A stretch of 64,000 nt of DNA from Euglena gracilis. Lineage: Eukaryota > Euglenida > Euglenophyceae > Euglenales. Both the position numbers and the translations under genes were made by a program. The DNA is taken from positions 80,534,474-80,598,473 of the forward strand of contig CP154956.1 of NCBI GenBank assembly GCA_039621445.1, given 5' to 3'. This document shows positions 1-11,343 of this stretch, in pieces (position 1 is the stretch's first letter; each line of letters begins with the position of its first letter). The notes under the pieces were generated by a model. It ran no database searches. It saw only the letters and a list, made by a program, of their open reading frames with translations, and was not told where the DNA came from.

Positions 1-2109
1 AAGTAGTGAGGTACCTTGCCAGTCGCTGGCGCGCACGCCCACCTCCTGCAGGGGGGGGGGGCAGTTGGCCCACATCCCTCCCCAAGGACGCTTCGATCAT
101 TGTTTCAGAATATGCAAATCCCAAAGATAATAATGATGGATAAGGCCAGCATTTTGCACCGAGGAATTTTCGGACCATTCCGCCCCAAAGATTGAAGAGT
201 GTAGAGGCCAGATCGGCAGGTACGGAGGTGAAGGCTTCCCAGACCATGATGCCAATGTTCCTCGCCTCTTTCTTTTAAATCCGAAGAAATACAAACCAAT
301 TCAAAGAAAATTTCGAAATCCAAAACAAATCCACCAATTTGGGAGATAGAGTAAAAATAGCAACACGTCCAAGGATTGGATTCTTTTTTTACTGGGAGAG
401 CAGCCCCTCCTCCCTGCGTTTTCCAGATTTCAAAGACCAGATGGTGCGCATGTGGAATGGATGAGCTTTGGCGCGTGTAAATGTGAAGGCGATCGCCCCA
501 ATCCATTTTAGTTTCCCACCCTTCCTGATCAGCTTACCCTCTCCCCGACATCACCATTTTCCTCCCACCAGCCAATTTGTTAACAATGGACCTCGCACAT
601 CTTTCTTGAAGGTAAATTTTCCAAGAGGTATTTGCAGTGCATTCTTGATGAGACTGTTTTTGTGTTGTTGTTGTTTCTTTTAAAATATTCCTCATGGCGG
701 TTTCCGTGCAGTGCGAAATTGTTTATTTATGCGCAAAATTTAATCTCAGTGGAGGAAGTCCCCATTTTAAGAAATCATTCTCTTTCTTTTGGTCAAGTAA
801 GCACCACCCTGGTAGTCCATGCCCACCATTCGTAGGGCGCTGTGACGTCCACGCCTTTTCTCCGACCCAGAGGCCCCTGCCGCCAGAAAACGTTCGTCTA
901 CCAGAACTTCAACAACCTTCCTCAAGCCCGCAACTGGGCCAACAGGCCAGGGCTTGTGTGTTCTCAGTTTCGCATGCTCTTTCCCTGCTGCCAAAGGAAA
1001 AGTGGGTTCGGGGATGGCATCATGAATTTTTCCCCTGACGCCTAAGCTGCGATGTCCAGGGACAGAGCACTGGACAGGAGGGAAGGGTTTCGTTGAAGGC
1101 AAAGGAGGTTCAAATGTGCCTTCGACCTCTCGGACGCTAAATCAAATGAATGGTCGAAACACGGCAGCTGGTTTGATGATAGAGATGCCTTTCATTTTGC
1201 ACACTGCACACCATTGCACACGATTTGCCCAATGGTCCTCTCCACTGGCCCTGTGTGCAGCATCTACTTGGTGGTTCTTTATTCCGCACCTCTAGGGCAG
1301 TGGATGCCACAGGGGTTCCAGACAGTGTGCGGCGCCAGCTTTCCCAAGGTGACTGTTTTTGATCTTTGTATTTTGACCAACTCAACTGGGAACGTCCAAT
1401 GAGCCGGTGTTCTCACGTTCTGATGTGTCACAGTTTATTTTTTTCCATTTGCATTATTTTGCATTTTTTGTGCAATTGTTGCATAAATTTTATGCAATTG
1501 TTGCATAAAATGATGCAGGATGAAAAAAAAATTATGGTCAGTGATTTGTTTCCAGTTTTTGACCTTACCCATCGGAATTTCAAAATTGTTGGACACAGCA
1601 CCCTGCAGGCATACTGCCCAGGGTAGCATGCCAAGTGGGCATTTGTTTTGAACAGGAGATCCAGGCAACAGGAGGTCCGACCATCCCCACCCACAGGGGG
1701 GGGGGGGTTGGAGTGGCATATCCTCCCGTGGGAGCGGCCAGAAGTGGTCAAAAGTGATCCTCCCAGCACCGAAGGCGCTGGAAAATTTTAAGAACGGGAA
1801 AATTCTTTAATTTTGGGCGATTTCGGCCTGAGTGGGCTGGGGTGACCGAACCCCCCCGGGGGGGGGGGGGGCTGATTGGTGGTTTCATGGTGCAGCTGTG
1901 AATTTCCTCTTTCCCTGGCGCTGAGCGCCAGGAAATGTTTTGGCATTTTTCGCTTGGTAAAAAAAGAAATCTAAAGCACGCTTTTAGCGCATTTGAAGCC
2001 CAAAATCTCCCACATTTTGCACTTGGAGTTTTTCTTGGGCGGTCGACCCCCCGAGAGGGTCCACAGCCACCCCCTCCCCCCTTCCTCACTCATTCTATGC
2101 CCTTCCCAG
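1..2109. other. Unassigned non-coding region
   Basis: No gene is supported here. The stretch holds several C or G runs of 8 to 13 bases (near 50, 1699 and 1857), T-rich tracts, and a small AT palindrome with a direct repeat at about 1478-1512 (TTGCATAAA facing TTTATGCAA). A weak exon-like stretch lies on the minus strand near 787-948, but it has no convincing splice sites and matches no family I know. Confidence 0.5.
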
Positions 2110-2870
2110 AGTGGCAACGGAGAGGAGAGGCGGCACACTGTTGGCAGGCGGCATGGGGAAGACCGCGTACGTCACCATCACAAAGCAAAAGGGTCACTAC
2201 GAACTGCAACTCCAGCTGTACAAAGCACACTTGAAGGAGTTGGAGCGCTGGGCCGAATTCCAGTCAGACACAGCCAGGGCAAACTGCATCGGGTTAGAAT
2301 TCCAAAACAAATTCCCTTTTTTCATTTTTTTCCAAGATGGGTTTTTGGAATGGTATCTTTGATCCCTCTGAGGGCGAGCACAGAGCCCTAAGGCCAAAGG
2401 GAGGGGGCCCGGTAGGAGCGCCACAAAACTTTGTTAAATTTTTCATATTTTTTTATTTTTTTTCTAATTTTTTATTTTTCATACCATAATATTATCCAAT
2501 TGTCCAAATTTCCAACAGATCAAGAAGAACAGGCAGCAAGAAAATAATTCTTACCCCCTCCCCTCCCTTTATCCTCGGCACACTGTGCGGTTGGCACACC
2601 CCCTGTGTGCATGGCAAATTTGTGAAACGTTGCCTCCGAGTTTCCCGGGAGGCACAGTGGGCGGGTCAACATTCGGAGGCCAATTCCCGATTTCCCTCCC
2701 CCCCCCCAGAAAGTGCCTTCTGGGGGGGGGGGTCCCCTCCCCTGGGACGCTGTCACTTGTACCAGCTGCCTTGTCGCGTGGGAAAGTCCCCCGACAAGTG
2801 GCCTCGCTTCTGACCTGTCTGTGGTCCAGTTAACACCCCTTCCCCTGGGTAACCGTCACGACTGTCGTGT

Positions 2871-2954
<84 letters not shown>

Positions 2955-3385
2955 CTGTCACGATCCTGCCCAGTGGATTGTCAGGCTGACCTGTCTGTGA
3001 CAGTTTCGAGAGAGGGGGCGTTGGTGCAGTTTTTTTCATTGTTCCCAAAGTGGTCAAATTTGAACTCCGAGCCTCAGCAACTGAAAAGTCCCGAGGTGTG
3101 AGAAGCTCTTGGCTGGGGAGTGCAATAAATAATCCCACACCCTATTTTCCCATCAATTTGGCCATCAATTTGCCTTTCAGATTTCCAGCGCCTTGCGCCG
3201 GACGTTTTCGCTATCAAACCCTTACTGCCCCTGACCCCCGACCGGACCAGCAGAATGACTGTTTTATTTCCTTGTTGCAGCGGCTGGCCCTGCTGGCAGA
3301 GCCCCCCGCAAAAAGGGCAAGACGGGAGCCCCATTCCCAGGACGTCAAGGAAGAAGGTTCAGCGGAACCGATGAGGCATTTTTGA
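2110..3385 (+). CDS. Possible spliced gene, unknown product (exon-like segments)
   Basis: Two segments look like exons of a plus-strand gene. The first, 2110-2292, follows a pyrimidine-rich AG acceptor, has a G/C-biased third codon position and reads as a charged, helical stretch (residues such as KAHLKELERWAEF) before a possible GT donor at 2293. The last, 3281-3385, follows a strong acceptor (a T-rich tract ending TTGCAG) and encodes 35 codons with a basic KRARR patch and a TGA stop. A short acceptor-preceded segment at 2519 may lie between them. The (AG)n microsatellite at 2873-2952 would be intronic. I do not recognise the family. Exon joins and phases are inferred and could be wrong. Confidence 0.3.
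2873..2952. repeat. (GA)n microsatellite
   Basis: About 40 uninterrupted GA dinucleotides. A nearly repeated flanking phrase (ACCTGTC) lies on both sides. Confidence 0.97.
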
Positions 3386-3661
3386 TTTGCATGCTGTCAG
3401 TGGCACACGTCACTTGCACCAACGGCTTCCCCCCCCCCTTTTCCCTCTTACCAGGCTTGTCCAACGACCACCCCCCCCCAGTCAGATGTGATCTTTTTTT
3501 GTATGTTGGTTCAATAACTGTGGGAAGAACTGTGACCTAATCACATTTTTTTCCATTTGCATGTCTCAGAGAAGCTTTTTTGTTGTAATTTGTGCTGAGA
3601 TCCGCAAGACAAATGCTATAATCCTGGCATCAACTTTCCCGCAATTTTCCCCCAATTTTGT

Positions 3662-3855
3662 TGTTGAATGGTACTGGGTGCCCTGACAACTTGATTGATG
3701 GACGGTACTGGGGACCCTGACAACTTGATTGATGGACGGCACTAGGGGCCCTGACAACTTCGTACCCTGACAGGTTGTTGAATGGTATTGGGGTCCCTGA
3801 CAAGTTGGTTGATGGACGGTACTGGGATCCTGACAATTTTGTTGATGGACGTTCC
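3662..3855. repeat. Minisatellite, about 40-bp unit
   Basis: Roughly five degenerate tandem units. Each contains CCCTGACAA, then TTGATTGATGGACGG or TTGTTGAATGG, then TACTGGG. One unit is shortened around 3755-3780. No coding interpretation is needed. Confidence 0.85.
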
Positions 3856-4699
3856 GCAATTTTCCCGCAGTTTTGCTAATGGCCTCCAGCATTAATTCCT
3901 CCCAGGGAGGATGTGTTTCGCATTTTTCAATTTTTTTTTGCACATGTTTTGCACATTTTTTTTCAAATTTTCCAAATTTTCCATTTCCGCATTATTGCGC
4001 TTTTTTTTTGTATTTCTTTCCAGCACATTTTTTTCTGATTTTCCCGTTTTTTTCGTATTTTTTTTTACCATTTGTTGCAGTTTGTTTGCACTTTTCGAAA
4101 TTTTCAAAAAAAATTGATGCTGACATTTCAAAAAAAAATACCACAAAAAGGCTAATGTACCCTAAAAATAACCGCAAATTATCCAACATGACTACACTTG
4201 TGTGAGATTGTGACAAACAGCCGAACGTTGCTAAAAGTTGGCCAGAATATTGCCAAAAGTGGCCAGAACAATGGCCCAAGGCCGTCAAATTGGCCCAAAA
4301 GTGGCCAAAAAAAAACAGCCCAAAATTGCCATTGCCGCCATCTGTGGCCAATCGCTGGCACAGGGTCCACCCCCCTTGTTTTACGACCCCCTCCCCGGTC
4401 GGAGATGAACATAAGTGTTTTAGCCCCCCCCCACTGGAGACAAACATCAGTGGTTGTTGGGCAGGGGGGAACCTTTCGCGCTATCCCAGTCAAGCATTCT
4501 GGTGGGTTAAGCTCCGATGAGAAGTCCCTTCCCACACCTCAGGGTGTGCGCTTCGGTTCTTATCCCATAGCCCAAAGTTGATTGCTGCAAACGGATTGGC
4601 ATGGTGGGGGGCTCTGGTGAGCACTAGCTGTCCAGCTCCTTGGCAGCCATCAAGGGAACCAAGAGCGAGGGCCCTCTCGCAACCCGGCTATTCACCAAC
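3856..4699. other. AT-rich non-coding region
   Basis: Homopolymer-rich T and A stretches (3910-4180) are followed by repeats of the phrase GGCCAAAA or TTGGCC. A relative of the GACCACCCCC motif occurs near 4380. No gene is supported. Confidence 0.5.
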
Positions 4700-5423
4700 T
4701 TCAGACAAAGTTTACGGAAACCCGTAAACATCATTGATTTCACGGTTTCCTGCAAACTTCTGTTCGCACGTTGCAGACTCACACTCTGCCCAAGCGAAGC
4801 GAAGCGTCTCATTGTTGCAAAAGGGGCTTAACAGAACAAATCAGGAGAACGGTGTTTACGGGTTTGGTTGGTTAGTCCGTCAACTGTTGCTCCGGGTTGT
4901 TCCGGTCAAGGATTTGTGAAATGAGTGAGGCAATGTGTGCAATTTCACATTTACGGGAACCTGTTAAGATGACTTGGCTCAGCAAGAACCACACCCTGGT
5001 GTGAGGGGACCACCGCCCGCAAGCAACACCGGCAAGTGTTTGGGTACACCGCCACAGCTGCCCACCACCACCATACCGATATGATCAAAGTGTGCCCCGT
5101 TCCAGCACTGTGGAACCCAGAGAGTGTGCCAGGAAGGTATGCATTGCCAACGTTAAATATTCTGAGAATGCAAGTTTTCAGGAACTTGTTAAAATGCTCA
5201 GTAGCTGCGTTGGACATATGTGATGGGGACTGGGTCAAACGGGACATCAGCCGAACTCTGGGGGTAGAGAACAAGGCTTTGGGTCCGATTCAACAATGAG
5301 CGGGGGGGGGGGGGGCAGCTCATGTTTACGGCAACCGGTGAACAAGTTTATGTTTAATTTTCCATAAATTTCTTTTCCATAAATTTGTTTTGAAGAGGTT
5401 TACGAAAAACCGTAAACCTCTTC
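4700..5423. repeat. Dispersed short palindromes with GTTTACGG / CCGTAAAC arms
   Basis: The palindrome core recurs. At 4710-4729 GTTTACGG and CCGTAAAC enclose AAAC. At 5392-5423 a 13-bp perfect stem (GAAGAGGTTTACG and its complement) encloses AAAAAC. Partial copies lie near 4855, 4951 and 5325, and again at 7582 and 7804. The copies share arms but have different flanks. Confidence 0.75.
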
Positions 5424-5784
5424 CACCGTTCAACTTTTTCCACTTTTTCTTCACATGAATGGGCTTTAGAGTCCAGTAACAGCAGCCTAGCTGGTAATTG
5501 GTTGCTGTGACTGGAATGTTTTCTGTTGATAAAAAAAAGTTGCAATTCGGATTCATCAGAGCGGACACAACCCAGAGAAGATGCCTAGAAAAGGCGCAGT
5601 TGACAACTTTAAAAAAAGCAACACACGGGAGACTGACCTCCAGAGGCTGAGGATCGCAAGGCGCACAAATGCTTGTGGTAGCTGGACTGGGACAAAATGG
5701 CCACTGTTTTTTGACCAATTTAGGCCATTTTAGGCCATTTTGTACACTTTTTCCACTGTCCGACTTAGCCGTTTTCGGCCAAAA
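5424..5784. other. Unassigned spacer
   Basis: No gene or known repeat is visible. From about 5700 the sequence grades into the GGCCATTTT / CGAAAAA style of the tandem repeat that follows. Confidence 0.5.
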
Positions 5785-6310
5785 AAGTCGAAAAAATCGA
5801 AAAAAATTTTGCCCAAAACGATGTTTTATGGCCTCCCGGACCCAGAAAAACTGTTTTTGAGCCGAAAATGAGCGTTTTTCGACCCTCCAGCACCCCGTTT
5901 TGGGCCGCCAACCCATTGACTTTGGGTCAAAACCGGGTCAAAAAAGTCGAAAAAAATCGAAAAAAAATTTTTGCCCGAAACGATGTTTTTTGGCCTCCCG
6001 GACCCAGAAAAACTATTTTTGAGCTGAAAATGAGCGTTTTTCGACCCGCCAGCGCCCCGTTTGGGGCCGCCAACCCATTGACTTTGGGTCAAAACCGGGC
6101 CAAAAAAGTTGAAAAAAATCGAAAAAAAAATTGCCCAAACCATGTTTTTTGAACTTCCGGACCCGGAAAAAGTGTTTTCGGCCGAAAATGAGCGTTTTTT
6201 GATCCCCGGACCCCCGTTTTTGGTCCGAAAACAATGGAAAAAAAATTGCCCAAAACGCTGTTTTTGGACCTCCCGGACCTGGAAAACCTGTTTTTGAACC
6301 GAAAATGAGC
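5785..6310 (+). repeat. Tandem repeat, about 161-bp unit, a little over 3 copies
   Basis: The block GGCCTCCCGGACCCAGAAAAA, followed by GAAAATGAGCGTTTTT and CCAACCCATTGACTTTGGGTC, recurs with spacings of about 162, 161 and then 116 bp (anchor positions near 5818, 5980, 6141 and 6257). Open frames across it repeat the same peptide phrases and are by-products of the repeat. The same family recurs in the opposite orientation at 61380-62350. Confidence 0.85.
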
Positions 6311-7079
6311 TCCGGCCAGGCCGCCAGGCCGCCAGGCCGGGCCGCGCCGCGCCGCTGGGCCGCTGGCCGGGCCCGGGTGGTCTCCAAAAGAGCTCAGCTC
6401 TACGTCACACCCTGGTTCAGCTGAAGAAACTCCCTGGATGGCATTTCACAGGAAACTGTAAACACTTTCTTGTGGCTGTATTTCCATTTAAGAATTATAA
6501 AGATTGACACAGGGTATATTGGGAGCCAGTTTTCACACGCCAGAGGACATTTAAAGTAATCCAGTGTATCCCCCCGGGACTAATTTGAAGAAATGATGTC
6601 CATTCCTGCTGCTTTGACCTCCCTCTTCAAGCTCCCAGGGATCACAACTCTCTTCCATGCCAGTTTTTCAGCTCTTTCACAATGTGTAATGTGTGTGTGT
6701 GTGCGTGTGTGTGTGTGTTTGGGTGGGTGGGTTACAAAGCCGGGTTTCAAAAAAAAATTGGAAAATTGCGCATATGGGCAACACAAAAATCAAAATTGAA
6801 GTGCGAGGTAGGACGCCTGAGAAGCAGGGGGGTGGGGGGTCGGACCCCTCCAAAATCTAATGGGGAGGGGGTCCAACCCCCCCCACTTTACCTCCCCAGG
6901 CTCAGCCCGCGCTGTCTGCCCACCCGAAAACTGCTCCATTTTTTTTCAGTTTCATGCCGAAATAATTTCCAAGAAATTGTGAGTCCCAGAGTGTCCAGAA
7001 ATAATCCTGGGATTATACCCTGCTGCTGATATTTTTGGGGTTCCCGAAACGAGACTGTGTAAGGGTTAGGGTCAAGGGA
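6311..7079. other. Non-coding region with GC block and GT microsatellite
   Basis: A very GC-rich block of GGCCGCCAGGCC and CGCCG units lies at about 6311-6382. A short (GT)n tract lies at about 6688-6718. The remainder carries C/G runs and no supported gene. Confidence 0.6.
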
Positions 7080-7390
7080 TCTGATTTTCAGTGCTTCAAG
7101 ATTGCGTATTTCTGAGGGCAGCTCTCTTTTATTGAAAACAACGCGCTGGTATATTTCTTGTATTGGGGAGATTGATGGGGAATTCGATCGAGAGCAGTGT
7201 GGGGGGTATCTCCGTGTCAGGATGGGGCTGCTGGGGGCTGCCAGTGGGGATTTAACTGAGTCTCTTTGTACCCCGCTTGTCCAAGGCGCACCGTGTCGTC
7301 GACATCCCCCTCCTAGGTCAGCACCATTTTTCTGGAACATTTTTCGGCTTTTTTATTTGTTGCGCGGACTTTTTCAAAAGATCTGTCATT

Positions 7391-7460
<70 letters not shown>
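7391..7460. repeat. (CA)n microsatellite
   Basis: About 35 CA units, with one TA interruption near 7437. Confidence 0.97.
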
Positions 7461-7461
<1 letters not shown>

Positions 7462-7779
7462 CCTGGTCGCATCACCATACCAACATAGTCGTAACATAGC
7501 CTGTTCCCACAAAACTGTCCCCAACAAGCAGATGGCGTACCAGAAAGGGATGCAATGTCAATGCCATCAATTTTCAGCCACAGGTTTACGGGAACCCGCA
7601 ACTCATTCCGTCGCTGAATCGGACACACAGCGCAAGGGATGGGTTGGAGACAAGGCCACCAGGGGAAGGGACAAGCTGCAGGCTTTGTCCAGGAATGAGA
7701 GCGGTGCAGTGCTGCATTGAGGGAACCTGTGAAGCAAGTTCATTTTTGCTTGCTTTAAAGCATGTTGAAAACATCCTCC

Positions 7780-7864
7780 AACCCGCAACTGTCGGGCCCC
7801 CAACAGTTTACGGGAACCATCAACCGGTTCCCATGAACCGTTGGGGGCCTGACAGTTGCGGGTT
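7780..7864. repeat. Long near-perfect hairpin
   Basis: Arms of about 39 bases (7780-7818 and 7825-7864) are nearly complementary and enclose a short centre near ATCAACC. The arms contain the GTTTACGG-type palindrome core. The equivalent part of repeat copy 2 (about 15958-16005) lacks the second arm. Confidence 0.85.
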
Positions 7865-8185
7865 CGAATTTGAGAAGATTCAGTAGACCCACGGGATTCA
7901 AGGATTTTTTGTATATTTGCATCAAAAAATACACAAAATTAGGGATTTTTCAAGTGGGCAGAAATCAAGGATTGCAGCAGTCAGAAATTATCATGTTTTG
8001 TTTCATGGGTCCCCGCTCTTTGGCAATGCAAAGATGCCTGAGTCCCAACAGCACAGGCCATGGAACAGAGAAAACTTGGCATTTCAAATCCAAGTCTTTT
8101 GTGCATGATGATGTCCTCTTGGTCTTCTGACGGTTGACATGTGACTTCTCCGGGCTTGAAGCAAACCTGTTTTCCATTCCAAGAT

Positions 8186-8499
8186 TTCCAGAAAGATTGC
8201 TTTCTGTCATCTCCATGGGTGCGCACCCACAAGTGCGACTGCAGCGCCAAGTTTTGTCTGCGCGCGATGTGGAGACCAGCTCGACAACAGTGGCACACGT
8301 TGTGGATGCCGATGCAGACTCTCCGCTCTCCGCTGGCTTCGTTGAAAATTGATTGCTGTTGGGGGTTTGTGAATGCTAATCAATATTGTGCCCAGGGATG
8401 GGAAGCTGCGGTGTTCATTTGGCAACCTTAATTGATCCGCACAGAAGTGGATTGGGAAATGGGGAGGAGGGAGGTTTCCAGGCATGGGCTCTAATTGAA
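8186..8499. other. Spacer with weak exon-like stretch
   Basis: A plus-strand frame ending in TGA at 8352 has some third-position G/C bias over its last 40 codons. It has no recognisable domain, and I saw no supporting splice site, so I do not call a gene. Confidence 0.35.
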
Positions 8500-9140
8500 G
8501 GTAAACCCCCCTACCCCCCCCCCCCCCTATGTCCAACGACCCCCCTATGTCCAATGACCACCCCCCCGGTCGGAGGACACCTTTTCGGAGGTTTGACCAA
8601 ATTTTTGGTCCCGGCGCGAAGCGCCGGGACGAAAAATTTTGCCCAAAAATTGGCCAAAAAATTGGCCAAAATGCCATTTTTGACACTTTTTGGACAAAAA
8701 TTTGTCAAAATTGCCCAAAATTATCGGCGCGAAGCGCCGGAAGGGAAAATTGGGGCATTTTTGGGTGGGTAGGGACCCGGGTGCCCACCAACTTTTTTTT
8801 GACCCCATGTCCAACGACCACCCCCCCCGGTCAGAGGACACCTTTTTGGTCACTACCCTATGTCCAACGACCACCCCCCCGGTCGGAGGACAGAGGTTAC
8901 TGGTCGTTGGACATAGGGGGGGGGGGGTAATAGAAGCACAGGTGCACTTGCAGCGGACCGCCGCCTTCGGCGGCGGGGGGGGGGGGTGCGCTTTTATTTG
9001 GACCCTGCGCTTGTAGCGGCCCCGTGCTTCTATTAGGGGGGGGGTTGCGCCGAAGGCGTGTCCCCAGAAACTTGCTGGGGGAGAAAGCTAAACGATGCTT
9101 TCCCCTGTTTTCTTGTCCTGTATCATGTCCAACGGCCACC
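8500..9140. repeat. Cluster of hairpins and TGTCCAACGACCACCCCC repeats
   Basis: The phrase TGTCCAACGACCACCCCC followed by GGTCGGAGGACA occurs at about 8530, 8545, 8808 and 8861. It forms an 18-bp perfect stem between 8856-8873 and 8901-8918. Two other hairpins share the core GGCGC-GAA-GCGCC (8608-8630 and 8725-8739). A third uses GCCGCC-TTCG-GGCGGC near 8957. Degenerate copies occur near 3460, 9125 and 9437. Confidence 0.8.
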
Positions 9141-9949
9141 CTACCCCCACCCCGAAGTCAAAGAGGACCCCTGTATTGTTTTCAGCAAAAAAAAATTTTG
9201 TTCATGATTCTGGTACATTTCCCACCTGAGAATTCTTTTGCATTTTACATTTTGCATTTGCATAAATTTGATTTAAAATGCTTGCGTCAATTTTCACAAA
9301 GAAATGAGAATAAGCTGTTCTTTGTGAGTTTGCTTTTTTTTATTTATTTATTCTTTGTTTTTGATGGTGGACCGCTTTGAATGGAAATATAGGGAGTGCG
9401 TCTTATTATTCTTGTTGCACACTTACCCCCCCCCCCTATGTCCAATGACCAGTAACCTCTGCCCTCCGCCAGGGGGTGTTCGTTAGACACAAAAAAAAAA
9501 TGGTCAGGTGTTACCCAGACCCCCCAAATTTCAAAATTTCCTTTCTGGCACTTTGATTTTTTTTGAAAGAAATTGGATTCTGAAGAAAGAAAAAATACCA
9601 AAAATGCCAAAATGGGCGAATTCAGACCAGGAAATGAAGCCCCTGGCACCCTCTATCTGTATTTAGTTGCCTTTTTGGTCAACTACCTGCCTCGCCCACA
9701 TATGAGCCATTTTCGTCCATTTTTGAGCCTTTTTTAAACTGCAATTTTCAACCGTATTGGGGTCCAAAAAATTATTTTTCCAATATATCTCAAAATCGTT
9801 GGAGAAAAGAAGGAAACACAGCGGCCACCTTGATTCCATTATGTCATATGAACCTACACATGTCATGAAGCAGTCCCAGCTGAAAACAATGGATATACAA
9901 TGATTATCTTTCGGGAAAAATACCGCATGGTTTACTCGTTATTATTATT
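9141..9949. other. Non-coding, AT-rich
   Basis: No gene is supported. A degenerate copy of the GTCCAATGACCA motif lies near 9439. Much of the rest is T- or A-rich. Confidence 0.5.
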
Positions 9950-10060
9950 GTTTTGATGATGATGATGACGATGATGATGATGACGACGACGACGACGACG
10001 ACGACAACGACGATGATGATAACCACTATCATCATCGTCGTTACCGTCGTCGTAATGATA

Positions 10061-10126
<66 letters not shown>

Positions 10127-10127
10127 A
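9950..10127. repeat. Trinucleotide microsatellites (GAT/GAC)n then (GTT)n
   Basis: GAT and GAC triplets run from about 9954 to 10022. After a short mixed stretch, about 22 GTT triplets run from 10062 to 10127. Reading frames here give runs of Met, Asp, Val, Leu, Cys or Asn on either strand, so they are not evidence of genes. Confidence 0.95.
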
Positions 10128-10984
10128 TTCTTCTTCTCATTGTTCCACACATTCCCACCTATCCCCGTTGCCAACCACCATTTGGAATTGTTGGTCACAT
10201 TTCCTGCCCTTCCTTGCAGTTTCTTGCGTTTATCAAAGTTCGTGAATTGCCAAAACCACGCCAGACATGTGCATCGCCTGCGTCACCCTTGCTCACCTGC
10301 GGCACACTGTGAATTTCGGAACGCGGAAACAGTTGCTTTTTCAGGACGTTTCAGGGAGGGGAATGGATGTCAAACCATATTTCTTCGGTTGACGAGGAGG
10401 GTCTTGCGCAGGCTTCGCGAGGGGGTCCGTTGGGGGCAAGGATGTATGGGAAGCCCTTTGTTTTGAGGCCCAGGGTGGGGGGATCACAACCCTCCTTGGC
10501 GGGTTCCAAAATGAGCGAATTATGTTTTCTGCACAGGGGCGGAAAAGGCAAAAAAAAATGCCATTTTCCCTCACTTTTAAGCTTTCATTTTTTGATGTTT
10601 TGGTGCTTTTCATTCAAAAGTTTCAAAAAAATGAGCTTTTTTGGACGTATTATCAAAAAGAATCAGGCATTTTTCTTCAATTTTATGCCTGGCATCTGGC
10701 CTTTTGACCGTCCACAGAACCGAAGTTTTTCCCAGACCCTTTTGAGGTCAGAGGGGGGTCCGGCCCACCCCCTTCCTCCCCCGCCGTTTTTGGAGGGGGT
10801 TCTGGACCAGAGATTTTTTTTAAGTTTCGTGACCCGGGGGGTTTCCCTTGCCCCCCCACTTGGGGTTGGGGTCGGGCTGGGGGGGGGAACCTCTCCGGAG
10901 GCGGGGGTTTCCCTCTATTTTAGAATCGCTTTGTGGGGGGAAAAAATTGTACCCCGAAATTAACCCCTCAAAAACGGGGTGGAC
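10128..10984. other. Spacer left of DIRS element A
   Basis: A pyrimidine-rich AG acceptor near 10220 is followed by about 30 open codons and a TGA at 10310. This could be a terminal exon but has no known domain. The rest is C/G-run-rich and unassigned. Confidence 0.35.
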
Positions 10985-10996
10985 TCCCGTACTCCC

Positions 10997-11153
10997 TCGA
11001 GGAAAACCGACAAGGGAGGAAGGGACACCGAGGGCGAAGCACAAAGACCTTGTGAGGCCATGCCTTGCTCGCCGGCGGTGTTGTCTGGATTGTTCTTGTT
11101 CGCTGGGTTAGGAGTCCCTGCTTAGTGCCGCCTCGCCGGAGTTGGCTGACGAT
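10997..11153. repeat. Element A left inverted terminal repeat plus 3' outer end
   Basis: About 11050-11153 is the reverse complement of about 15277-15370 with very few differences, apart from the stretch facing the GAAAAAAGG tract. The outer part, 10997-11050, is the segment repeated in inverted form at 11279-11343. Confidence 0.85.
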
Positions 11154-11278
11154 GCTGCTCCGACTGGGCGGCGTGGCTTTTTGCCCCTGGGGGGTGTCCC
11201 CCCCCTCTCCCCCCCCCCGGCCCCCACTGTCTGACCGAGGGCTTTTGAACACAAATTTTCTTTTACGGGTGGGGGGGT

Positions 11279-11343
11279 CGGGCTCACAAGGTCTTTGTGC
11301 TTCGCCCTCGGTGTCCCTTCCTCCCTGGTCGGTTTTCCTGTAA
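11279..11343. repeat. Element A internal complementary region
   Basis: This segment matches the element's own left outer end (about 10997-11055) as its reverse complement. Shared phrases are ACAAGGTCTTTGTGCTTCGC and CCTCGGTGTCCCTTCCTCCC. In DIRS-1-type elements such a region templates joining of the two ends during circle formation; that role is inferred here. Confidence 0.75.

Larger units (their letters stand above)
7080..8185 (+). repeat. Dispersed repeat, copy 1
   Basis: The segment aligns by eye with 15430-16285 in the same orientation. Shared phrases include GAGATTGATGGGGAAT, ACTCATTCCGTCG, ACATCCTCCAACCC, AGATTCAGT, GGTTGACATGTG and GGGCTTGAAGCAA, in the same order and at similar spacing. 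Copy 1 carries an extra (CA)n tract and a long hairpin. I do not recognise a coding function; it is a moderately diverged interspersed repeat or duplicated segment. Confidence 0.75.

Noticed and set aside
3662-3855. CRISPR-like spaced repeat
   Set aside because: Units are adjacent and degenerate with no unique spacers, and the context is eukaryotic. It is a minisatellite.
5826-6387. Minus-strand frames repeating phrases such as KNAHFRLKNSFSGSGRP
   Set aside because: The repeated peptide follows the 161-bp DNA repeat; the same happens at 61127-62404. There is no codon bias or known domain.
7391-7460. (CA)n tract as telomere-like repeat
   Set aside because: A plain dinucleotide microsatellite; it lies inside the window and has no telomeric unit.
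9904-10466. Open frames with runs of Thr, Asn, Val, Met or Leu
   Set aside because: They are translations of trinucleotide microsatellites and exist in several frames on both strands.
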